DNA of 34,280 nucleotides from Candidatus Binataceae bacterium (GTDB lineage Bacteria; Desulfobacterota; Binatia; Binatales; Binataceae), in NCBI GenBank assembly GCA_030041155.1, contig JASHOJ010000088.1, positions 1-34,280 of the forward strand, in the 5' to 3' direction. How positions within the stretch are numbered: the stretch's first letter is position 1; every line of letters begins with the position of its first letter. The position numbers were made by a program, and so were the translations under genes. The notes beneath the pieces were generated by a model. The model was given only the letters and a program-made list of their open reading frames with translations. It was not told where the DNA came from and did no database searches. Below are positions 23,752 to 30,472 of the stretch, piece by piece.

Positions 23752-25209
23752 GTGAAGATCGCGATCGTCGCCGCTGAAATTTCACCGTGGGCCAAAGTCG
23801 GCGGACTGGCCGATGTTATCGGAGCGCTGCCCGCCGCGCTCAAGCACGCGGGCGCGGAACCCGCGGTGATTCTCCCCGCCTACGGCTCCATTCTGAGCCG
23901 GCTGCCGGTGATGCAGGTCGGACCCGCGATGACGGCGTACCTCGGCGTCGAGGCGCATCAATTCCGCGTCCTGCACGCCGAGGATCCTCACGGGGTACCG
24001 CTCTTCCTTATTGATCATCCCGGCTTCTTTGCCCGCGACGGAGTTTACGGTGAGCGAGGCGCCGACTACGCCGACAATCTTCGCCGCTTCGTATTCTTCG
24101 GCAAGGCCGCCGCGATGACCGTGGCCGAACTGATCAAGCCCGACGTGATGCATGCGCATGACTGGCATGCGTCGGTTGCGACCATCGCGGCGCGCGGCGA
24201 CGCGATGCTTAAGAGCCGCCTTTCGCGAACCGCGATCGCGTTCACGATTCACAATCTGGCTTTCCAGGGAATCTACAGCGTCAGTGATTTTCCACTGCTC
24301 GGGATCGATTGGTCTTACTTCGGAATCGAAGGACTTGAGTTTTTCGGCCGGATGAACCTGATGAAGGGCGCTGTGGTTCTGTCCGACGGAGCTTCGACCG
24401 TGAGCCCCAGCTATGCGCGCGAAGTCACGACCGATCTCGATCTGGGCTTCGGACTCGAAGGGGTGCTGCGGCATAAGGGAGCGCACTTCGTGGGGATTCT
24501 GAACGGCGCCGATTACCGCGAATGGGATCCCGCACGCGATGCCCTTATTGCCGCCCAGTACAGCGGCTCCAAGCCCGACGGCAAGCGCGTATGCGCGCGT
24601 GATCTGCGTGAGTCGCTGAAGCTTCCGCCATGGGATGACTGCCCGATCGTCGGGATGGTCACCCGGCTCACCACCCAAAAGGGCGCCGACCTCCTGCGCG
24701 ACGCGCTTGAGGACGTGATGGCTATAGACTTGCAACTCGTGATGCTCGCGAGCGGCGATAAGGCGTTCGAGGATTTCTTCAGCGCCGCTGAAAAGCGGCA
24801 TCCCGATCGCATGCGCGTGGTCATGCAGTTCGACAATGCGATGGCGCATCGGATCCAAGCTGGCGCCGACGCGTTCCTGATGCCCTCGCGATTCGAGCCT
24901 TGCGGCCTCACTCAGATGTACGCGCTCAAATACGGCACCGCGCCGGTGGTGCGCGCGACCGGCGGCCTGCGCGATACAGTGGCCGAGTTCGATCCCGCCG
25001 CTGGCCGCGGCAACGGCTTCGCCTTCGACGACTATGAGCCGGCCGCGATGATTGCGGCGCTTAAGCGGATGGCTGCGGTGTTCGCCAAGCCTCCGCTATG
25101 GCGCAAGCTGGTCGCGAATTGCTTCGCCGCCAACTTTTCGTGGGCGGAATCCGCACGCCACTATATAGAGTGGTTCACGGCGCTGCGCCGCGAGCGCGGT
25201 CTCGTGTAG
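23752..25209 (+). CDS. glgA: Glycogen/starch synthase (GT5)
   Basis: A 485-residue GT-B enzyme that transfers glucose from ADP- or UDP-glucose onto a growing alpha-1,4-glucan. The start is taken as the GTG at 23752, with AGGAG 6 nt upstream; a TTG at 23746 is also in frame. The N-terminal domain begins KIAIVAAEISPWAKVGGLADVIGALP, with the KxGGL nucleotide-sugar loop. HAHDWHAS is seen near residue 133. The C-terminal domain has GMVTRLTTQKGADLL, PSRFEPCGLTQMYALKYGTAPVVRATGGLRDTV, and the usual second GGL loop is ATGGL. Length is normal. It follows galT with a 188-nt gap and precedes rnhA by 11 nt. Confidence 0.95.
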   Translation: MKIAIVAAEISPWAKVGGLADVIGALPAALKHAGAEPAVILPAYGSILSRLPVMQVGPAMTAYLGVEAHQFRVLHAEDPHGVPLFLIDHPGFFARDGVYGERGADYADNLRRFVFFGKAAAMTVAELIKPDVMHAHDWHASVATIAARGDAMLKSRLSRTAIAFTIHNLAFQGIYSVSDFPLLGIDWSYFGIEGLEFFGRMNLMKGAVVLSDGASTVSPSYAREVTTDLDLGFGLEGVLRHKGAHFVGILNGADYREWDPARDALIAAQYSGSKPDGKRVCARDLRESLKLPPWDDCPIVGMVTRLTTQKGADLLRDALEDVMAIDLQLVMLASGDKAFEDFFSAAEKRHPDRMRVVMQFDNAMAHRIQAGADAFLMPSRFEPCGLTQMYALKYGTAPVVRATGGLRDTVAEFDPAAGRGNGFAFDDYEPAAMIAALKRMAAVFAKPPLWRKLVANCFAANFSWAESARHYIEWFTALRRERGLV

Positions 25210-25220
25210 AATCCGCTCTC

Positions 25221-25850
25221 GTGAGCACCAGCCCCGATCCATACTTCGCATATGCCGACGGCGCGTGCCTCGGAAATCCCGGCGGCCGCGGGGGGTGGGG
25301 GGTTGTGATTATCGGACCCGACCACACGATGCGTGAATTCAACGGCTACGAGCCCGAGACCACCAATAATCGCATGGAGCTGACCGCCGCTATCCAGGCG
25401 CTCAGGCGGCTGCCGCAAGATGCTTCGGTGGTGCTCCGCAGCGACAGCCTTTACCTCGTCAACACCATGACTCGCGGATGGAAGCGCAATGCCAATCGCG
25501 ACCTCTGGCGCGAACTCGACGCCGAGGCCGAAGCGCGCCGCGTCGATTTCGAATGGGTGCGTGGGCATGCCGGCGACATGCTTAACGAGCGCGCCGATGC
25601 GCTGGCCGCGATGGGCGCGAATCAGGAAATCGTAAGTATCGAGCAGGTCGAGCAGGGAAAACCGGCCACTGCGCAGCCCGCCAGCGATGGAGTCGAGCGC
25701 GAGGCCAAGGCGCAAGCGCAGATTCGCTCGATGTTGCACGCGGGAGAATGGCTCAGGAAGTGCTCGGGATGCGGACGCTTTTTTGTCGCCCGCGCGCGCG
25801 ACGAGCTTTTCTGCAATCAGACGCTCTGCCAGTTAAAAGCGCGATCGTAG
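25221..25850 (+). CDS. rnhA: RNase HI with C-terminal cysteine-rich (zinc-knuckle-like) extension
   Basis: A 209-residue protein. Residues 1-135 are RNase HI, which cuts the RNA strand of RNA-DNA hybrids: DGACLGNPGGRGGWG with Asp13, NNRMELTAA with Glu53, RSDSLYLVN with Asp75, VRGHAGD with His116, and NERADALA with Asp126 complete the active site. A linker (about 140-175) precedes KCSGCGRFFVARARDELFCNQTLCQ, where Cys181, Cys184, Cys198 and Cys203 form a CxxC...CxxxxC pattern suited to one Zn2+. RNase HI normally ends near residue 155, so this is an added module that may bind nucleic acid. The start is a GTG with no Shine-Dalgarno, but TAGAAT lies 9 nt before it. Confidence 0.9.
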   Translation: MSTSPDPYFAYADGACLGNPGGRGGWGVVIIGPDHTMREFNGYEPETTNNRMELTAAIQALRRLPQDASVVLRSDSLYLVNTMTRGWKRNANRDLWRELDAEAEARRVDFEWVRGHAGDMLNERADALAAMGANQEIVSIEQVEQGKPATAQPASDGVEREAKAQAQIRSMLHAGEWLRKCSGCGRFFVARARDELFCNQTLCQLKARS

Positions 25851-25858
25851 TTCCCTCT

Positions 25859-25876
25859 CTCGCGATTTGTCGCGAG
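25859..25876. terminator. Hairpin between convergent rnhA and ICMT-like genes
   Basis: Perfect CTCGCGA/TCGCGAG arms (7 bp) with a TTTG loop lie 8 nt after the rnhA stop. There is no T-run on either side, so termination is likely but weak or factor-assisted. Confidence 0.45.
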
Positions 25877-25914
25877 CAGAAAATAGCTGGCGCACAGCGT
25901 GTGTCGCGAAAAAG

Positions 25915-26694
25915 CTACCAGATGCTCGGCAGCAGAGCGTCGCTGGTGCGGCGATACTGCTCGAATTCCTCGCCGAATCGCGCGGCAAGGATCGCTTCAT
26001 CATCGCGAATCTGCCGCCGCGCGATTATCCCGCCGATAATCAAGGTCAGAACCGCGACGATTGGCGCCGCAAACACGATCGGCCATCCAAGCAGCACCAG
26101 CAGCACTCCCGCATACACCGGATGCCGGATGTAGCGGAAAAAACCAGTCTTCACCAGAACCGCCTGCTCGCGTCCGTTTCTATCGGCGGAGAAAAAATGA
26201 AGCTGGATTCGCGCGCCCAGCACAAGCCACAACCCGCCGAGCTCCAGTAGGAGCCCTAGCGCACCCGCCCATCCCGCCGGCTCGCCGCCATAGAAATAGG
26301 TCCGCTCGAAGGGCGCGGCGGCAAACAGGAGCAGCACGACGAGCTGCGTCATCGTTCTGCGCGCGTGCGCATCGGCTGGCTCGCCGATGTGGGCCTGATC
26401 ATCGCCGATTATCAGCTCGGCAAAACGGAATCCGATGTACGCAATCAGGTACGCCGCGATGTAGCGATGCTCCTTGAAGTAATCGGTGATCATCAGGCCG
26501 AGCGCGACCGCGCCGATTATCGCCGCGATGAAGATGATCTCCTCGCCCGCCATTATCAGCCGCTCGCTGCGGCTCGATTGCGCTTCGAGCGCGCGCGTCG
26601 GTGCATTCGCGATTCGAGTTGGAGCGATCAATTCGCCGGTCGAGCGCGGCGACGGTGCGAAAACGTTCTGCGGTTCGGGCGGCGTCGAATCCAT
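25915..26694 (-). CDS. Isoprenylcysteine carboxyl methyltransferase (ICMT/PEMT)-like membrane protein
   Basis: A 259-residue protein from the ATG at 26694; the first 47 residues are not conserved-looking, and an in-frame ATG at 26553 is an alternative, with no clear ribosome-binding site for either. Several hydrophobic segments occur (about 52-70, 80-95, 118-128, 145-160, 203-225). The C-terminal signature RYIRHPVYAGVLLVLLG, IGGIIARRQIRDDEAILAARFGEEFEQYRRTSDALLP marks the ICMT/phospholipid methyltransferase superfamily, with its SAM-binding Arg-His-Pro and Glu residues. In bacteria the substrate is usually unknown; methylation of a lipid or small molecule is plausible. It is convergent with rnhA and divergent from the small membrane genes. 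Confidence 0.85.
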   Translation of the reverse strand: MDSTPPEPQNVFAPSPRSTGELIAPTRIANAPTRALEAQSSRSERLIMAGEEIIFIAAIIGAVALGLMITDYFKEHRYIAAYLIAYIGFRFAELIIGDDQAHIGEPADAHARRTMTQLVVLLLFAAAPFERTYFYGGEPAGWAGALGLLLELGGLWLVLGARIQLHFFSADRNGREQAVLVKTGFFRYIRHPVYAGVLLVLLGWPIVFAAPIVAVLTLIIGGIIARRQIRDDEAILAARFGEEFEQYRRTSDALLPSIW

Positions 26695-26833
26695 CTCGGC
26701 TCAAGACTCTTGCAGATTCCGGAGGCTTATTAAAGCCGCCCTCCCGTATCGCTGCGCAGTCGGTCGGCTGCATCTACTGTCCTGCGGAGTGTCGCAAAAA
26801 GAGAAAAATCATGCGAATAACACGAGGACTTAA

Positions 26834-26857
26834 TTTGCGAATCGCAAAATGCGATTC
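26834..26857. promoter_or_regulatory. Overlapping inverted repeats, candidate sigma-54 activator site
   Basis: TTTGCGA-A-TCGCAAA (26834-26848) is a perfect 7-bp-arm palindrome; overlapping it, GAATCGCA (26839-26846) and TGCGATTC (26850-26857) form a second perfect 8-bp repeat. They lie about 100-120 bp upstream of the sigma-54 promoter at 26956, the usual distance for an enhancer-binding protein site. The surrounding 26695-27011 stretch is AT-rich for this genome and holds no gene. Confidence 0.5.
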
Positions 26858-26955
26858 CGAAATAATTCAATGATTACCTCAACTATTTGATATTCACAAA
26901 ACATTATGCGGATTGTGCGAGACATTGGATCCTTCTTATTTCGAGAGTTTTTGGT

Positions 26956-26971
26956 TGGCACAGCCCCTGCT
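26956..26971 (+). promoter_or_regulatory. Sigma-54 (-24/-12) promoter of the small membrane protein pair
   Basis: TGGCACAGCCCCTGCT matches TGGCACG-N4-TTGCW at all fixed positions but two (A for G at position 7, C for the first T of TTGC), with exact spacing. It predicts transcription from about 26982, 17 nt before the GGAGGG ribosome-binding site of the first small gene. Confidence 0.7.
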
Positions 26972-27011
26972 TAGCTGCCGAATGCTGATGGACACCATGG
27001 AGGGTACTTCA

Positions 27012-27185
27012 ATGAACGCGACGACCAATGATGCGAGGTTGGGATTTTCACAGATTGCGGAAGCGGCGGCGTCGACCGATGCGGAGCGCCTCGCGCAGTA
27101 TAGCTGGCTGAACGAAGTGCCGGGACTCGTTTTCGGGCTGGTCACGCTCTTCTACATCGTGAGCTCGCTGATCGCGCTCGCGTAA
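27012..27185 (+). CDS. Small single-pass membrane protein A (57 residues)
   Basis: A 57-residue protein from the ATG at 27012, with GGAGGG (26999-27004) 7 nt upstream; the frame is open further upstream but the promoter and ribosome-binding site decide this start. The soluble N-terminal half (about residues 1-35, from MNATTNDARLGF to AQYSWLNEV) is followed by one hydrophobic helix, PGLVFGLVTLFYIVSSLIALA, reaching to the C-terminus. No signal peptide, Flp motif or lipobox is present. The protein is 56% identical (32 of 57, ungapped) to the next gene product. I recognise no family; small accessory subunits of membrane complexes or hydrophobic peptide toxins are the structural look-alikes. Confidence 0.72.
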   Translation: MNATTNDARLGFSQIAEAAASTDAERLAQYSWLNEVPGLVFGLVTLFYIVSSLIALA

Positions 27186-27255
27186 GTGAACGGTTCGCAT
27201 CCGCACAACAACAAAAAGTTATCGAGTACCAAGAGTTATTAGGGAGAAGTTGACC

Positions 27256-27429
27256 ATGAACGCGACGACCACTAACCATCCTCATCTCGCTGGATTCGCG
27301 GGTGAGACGGCGGCGCCGACCGATTACATCCGTTATGCCCAGAACAGCCTGCTCACCGAGTTACCGGGAGTGGTGTTCGGACTGGTCACGCTCGCCTACA
27401 TCATCTGCTCGCTTCTCGCGCTCGCCTGA
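27256..27429 (+). CDS. Small single-pass membrane protein B (57 residues, paralogue of A)
   Basis: A 57-residue protein with a strong AGGGAGAAG ribosome-binding site (27241-27249) 6 nt before the ATG at 27256. It begins MNATTTNHPHLAG, like its neighbour, and shares E(V/L)PG(L/V)VFGLVTLxYIxxSLxALA at the C-terminus, ending in the same Ala-Leu-Ala. The last 20 residues form one membrane helix with a Cys in it. It is 70 nt downstream of gene A with no promoter seen between, so the two are probably one transcript. Conservation of protein sequence with diverged codons argues that both are translated. Function unknown. Confidence 0.75.
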   Translation: MNATTTNHPHLAGFAGETAAPTDYIRYAQNSLLTELPGVVFGLVTLAYIICSLLALA

Positions 27430-27490
27430 CGGTATCCCGAGCCGCTCCACGCGGCGCGCGACGCCTCAGGCGATGCGCCAAGACCAGCGT

Positions 27491-27554
27491 ATCGTGCGGC
27501 GCGCGCCGAAGCGGCGGCTGCGGAACTTGGCTCAAGAGTTGCGCGCCGCACGAT
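27491..27554. ncRNA. Structured inverted repeat downstream of the small genes (possible three-way-junction RNA or terminator)
   Basis: ATCGTGCGGCGCGC (27491-27504) and its exact complement (27541-27554) are 14-bp arms around a 36-nt interior that can itself form GCCG-AAG-CGGC and CTTG-GCT-CAAG hairpins. No T-run follows on either strand. It lies between convergent genes (small gene B ends at 27429, the GH1 gene at 27596). A fold this long is unlikely by chance; whether it is a terminator, mRNA 3' structure or separate RNA is unknown. Confidence 0.5.
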
Positions 27555-27595
27555 CGCGATCGGGAACAGCACCGCCGCCTTCAAAACGATAGCCG

Positions 27596-28960
27596 CTACA
27601 TCTTTTCGTTCGGATCGAAATCGAGCGCGTTGCTTCGCGCTATACCGCTGTACCATCGCCCGCTGTCTTTGACATAACGGCGCTGAGTGTCGAAGTCGCA
27701 ATAGACGAGTCCGAAGCGCTGCTCGAAGCCTTCGGCCCATTCGAAATTATCGGTGAGCGTCCAGTGAAAGTAGCCGCGCACGTCGGCGCCGGCCTGGATT
27801 GCGCGCCATAGTTCGGCAAGGTAGCGCCGATTGAAATCGATTCGCCGCTCATCGCGTACTCTGCCGTCCGCTCCCGGTGCGTCGCCATAAGAACATCCAT
27901 TCTCGGTTATGTAGAGCGGAACGCCCGGATAATCCTTCGCGATTGAGAGCGCGATCTCCGACAACGCCGCCGGATATACTTCCCATCCGAAATCGGTACG
28001 GTTTTTCGTCTCCGGATGCACCTGCCGGACATTCAGAGTCTCGCGATTCTTGTCGTCGGCGACCACCGTCCGCGAATACAGGTTGATGCCGATAAAATCG
28101 AGCGGCGCGAGGATTATCTCCATGTCGCCCGCGCGCACGTCGAACATTTCCTCCGGAGCCCTGCGCGTGTCGATTTCCGGATATCGCCCCTTCATCACGG
28201 TGTCGAGGAACAGGAGGTTACAGAACCGATGCCATCTGGTGGCGGCGGCGCGATCGTCCTCGGAGCCGGTCGCCGGATGCACCGACGACATGCTGAACGC
28301 GGTGCCGACCGCCGCTGGCTTGTGGCGCGCCTCGCGCAGCGCGCGAACGCCGAGCCCCTGCGCCAGATTTACCACGTGCATCGCGCGAAGCGCCGCCGCG
28401 ATATCGCGCCGGCCTGGCGCATGAGCGCCCTGCAGATAGCCGAGCACGGTGAAGATCCACGGCTCGTTGAACACCATCCAGTGCCCCACGCGATCGCCCA
28501 GGTAGTCGGCGCAAATCGCCGCGTAGTCGCGGAAATAATTCGCCAGATCGCGATTCGGCCATCCGCCGATATCTTCCAGCGGCTGCGGCAGATCCCAATG
28601 ATACAGCGTGACCCACGGCTCGATATTTCGCGCCAGCAGTTCGTCGAGCACGCGCTTGTAAAAATCGATCCCTTTCGGATTGATGCTGCCTTTGCCCGCT
28701 GGCATGATTCGCGGCCACGAGAGCGAGATGCGCGAGGCGTTAAGCCCCAATTCCGCCTGAGTGCGGATGTCCTCGGCGTAGCGATGGTAGAAATCGCACG
28801 CCACGTCGCCGGTGCAGCTTTTTTTGATCTTGCCGGGCGTGTGCGAAAAGCGGTCCCAGATCGATTCGCCCTTGCCGTCCTGATCCCATGCACCTTCGAT
28901 CTGGAAGGAAGCGCTGGCGGTGCCCCACAGAAATCCCTTTGGGAAGCTCATCGTCGCCAT
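27596..28960 (-). CDS. bglA: GH1 beta-glucosidase family glycoside hydrolase
   Basis: A 454-residue cytoplasmic family-1 glycosidase (no signal peptide), which hydrolyses beta-glucosides such as cellobiose or aryl glucosides by a retaining mechanism. FPKGFLWGTASASFQIEGAW is the family N-terminal signature. The acid/base Glu166 is in MVFNEPW, and the nucleophile Glu353 in LYITENG. YHWDLPQPLEDIGGW and the late GYFHWTLTDNFEWAEGFEQRFGLVYCDF segment, carrying the aglycone and glucose-binding Trp and Glu residues, complete the fold. Length is typical. The ATG at 28960, or an ATG three codons later, has no clear ribosome-binding site. It is divergent from the Rieske gene with a 245-nt gap that shows only a weak 6-bp hairpin (29015-29034). 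Confidence 0.95.
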   Translation of the reverse strand: MATMSFPKGFLWGTASASFQIEGAWDQDGKGESIWDRFSHTPGKIKKSCTGDVACDFYHRYAEDIRTQAELGLNASRISLSWPRIMPAGKGSINPKGIDFYKRVLDELLARNIEPWVTLYHWDLPQPLEDIGGWPNRDLANYFRDYAAICADYLGDRVGHWMVFNEPWIFTVLGYLQGAHAPGRRDIAAALRAMHVVNLAQGLGVRALREARHKPAAVGTAFSMSSVHPATGSEDDRAAATRWHRFCNLLFLDTVMKGRYPEIDTRRAPEEMFDVRAGDMEIILAPLDFIGINLYSRTVVADDKNRETLNVRQVHPETKNRTDFGWEVYPAALSEIALSIAKDYPGVPLYITENGCSYGDAPGADGRVRDERRIDFNRRYLAELWRAIQAGADVRGYFHWTLTDNFEWAEGFEQRFGLVYCDFDTQRRYVKDSGRWYSGIARSNALDFDPNEKM

Positions 28961-29205
28961 ACGCGGCTAGTTAGCACACGCCGCGCGATGTATCACGCGC
29001 GCCGCCCACGCGTTTGTCGCCGTTCGAAGCGACAGGGGCGCGCGGCGGATTTCCGTTTTGCAGGGCAACTACCAGTTTGGTAAGCATCCAGTCGGATAGA
29101 CGTGGGTTTGGTGAGGATTGGGGTCCGAAAGCGGAGCGATGGTAGTCTACGTCACCCGATGTAACGGGGGATAGTCAACGAGCTGAGAATGCGGGAGTAA
29201 TCGCC

Positions 29206-30273
29206 ATGTTTATTCGTAATGCCTGGTACATAGCCGCATGGAGCGACGATATCAGGCAGACGCCGTTTGCACGCCGGATTCTCGACGAGCCGATCGTTCT
29301 GTTCAGGGATTCCAGCGGCGCGATCGCTGCGCTCGAAGACCGATGTTGCCATAGGGGCACGCCGCTCGCGCTGGGCGAAGTCGTCCCCGCGGGTTTGCAG
29401 TGCGGCTATCACGGCCTGGTGTTCGACCGCGGCGGCAAATGCGTGCTCGTTCCCGGCGGCCATACCATTCCGCCGGACGCGCGCGTCCGCAGCTATCCGG
29501 TGGTCGAGAAGGACGCCTTCGTGTGGATCTGGATGGGCGATCCGTCGCGAGCCGACCGCTCGCTGATTCTCGATTACCCGTATCACAACGACCGGAAGAA
29601 TTGGCCGCATAAACATACGACCTATCCGATCAAGTGCAACTACATGCTGCTGATCGACAACCTGATGGATCTCTCGCATCTCGGGTTCATCCATAAGGAG
29701 ACCATTGGCGGGATGTCGCCGGCGCTTCACGTCGAAGCCAAAATGCGCACGGTAAAGACGCCGGCCGGCGTGCGGTTTGACCGCTGGATGCTCGACTCGG
29801 AGCCGCCGCCGACCTACGTCAAGGCCGCCGGCTTCAAGGGCCGCGTCGATCGCTGGCAGGAGTTCGAGTTCGTTGCGCCCGGCACTGTCCTCCAGTGGAG
29901 CGGTGCGGTTGACGCGGGCCGGGGCGTATTCAAGGACTTCAAGTATGGCGGCTCGCGCGACGGTGGTTTCTCATTGCGCCTGTTTCACGGAGCAACGCCG
30001 GAGACTGAGAATCGGTGTTTCTACTTCTGGTCGACGGCGAATGGCTATCGTCAGAACGATCCGATCGCGACCGCCGAGTTGTTCGACGAGATCGCACGCG
30101 CCTTCAACCAGGACAAAACAGTTGTGGAGGCGCAGCAGGCGCGGCTTGACGAAAATCCTGGCGCTCCTTTGATCGACATTCACGGCGACGGCGCGCGCAT
30201 CCACGCGCGGCGCGCGGTCGAGCGCCTGCTCGCCCAGGAGAACTCAGCGGTCGTGCCGGTCGCCGCCGGCTGA
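29206..30273 (+). CDS. Rieske non-heme iron oxygenase, vanillate demethylase oxygenase-like
   Basis: A 355-residue Rieske oxygenase large subunit. The Rieske cluster ligands are in CCHRGTPL (Cys47, His49) and CGYHG (Cys66, His69). The mononuclear iron site is in IDNLMDLSHLGFIHKE, a DxxHxxxxH pattern. FIRNAWYIAAW at the start and VFVWIWMGDP-like spacing resemble VanA-type O-demethylases, but the substrate cannot be told; related enzymes act on aromatic ethers, steroids or amines. GGGAG lies 8 nt before the ATG. No reductase/ferredoxin gene is adjacent, so electrons come from elsewhere. It is followed 170 nt on by a flavin monooxygenase on the same strand; the two probably belong to one pathway. 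Confidence 0.92.
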   Translation: MFIRNAWYIAAWSDDIRQTPFARRILDEPIVLFRDSSGAIAALEDRCCHRGTPLALGEVVPAGLQCGYHGLVFDRGGKCVLVPGGHTIPPDARVRSYPVVEKDAFVWIWMGDPSRADRSLILDYPYHNDRKNWPHKHTTYPIKCNYMLLIDNLMDLSHLGFIHKETIGGMSPALHVEAKMRTVKTPAGVRFDRWMLDSEPPPTYVKAAGFKGRVDRWQEFEFVAPGTVLQWSGAVDAGRGVFKDFKYGGSRDGGFSLRLFHGATPETENRCFYFWSTANGYRQNDPIATAELFDEIARAFNQDKTVVEAQQARLDENPGAPLIDIHGDGARIHARRAVERLLAQENSAVVPVAAG

Positions 30274-30472
30274 CGCGCGGAGATCGATCAGCACGCCAGG
30301 ATCAAAGATCGCACGCCGATAGAGCGCGTTGGCGGCTTTCAGCGCGCGAAGCCCTTGGGCCGCTATGGCGGCCGCACCATGGGCGAGTCGCGGCCGTCCG
30401 CAGCCCGTTTCCATCAGGCGCGGGTGGTAACCTTCGAAGATAGGAGTGAAGCGAGGAAAGGTTAGGCTCGCC

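Noticed and set aside
28016..29083. 355-codon plus-strand frame opposite the GH1 gene
   Set aside because: It is antisense to a well-conserved GH1 enzyme with both catalytic glutamates; long antisense frames are common at this GC content.
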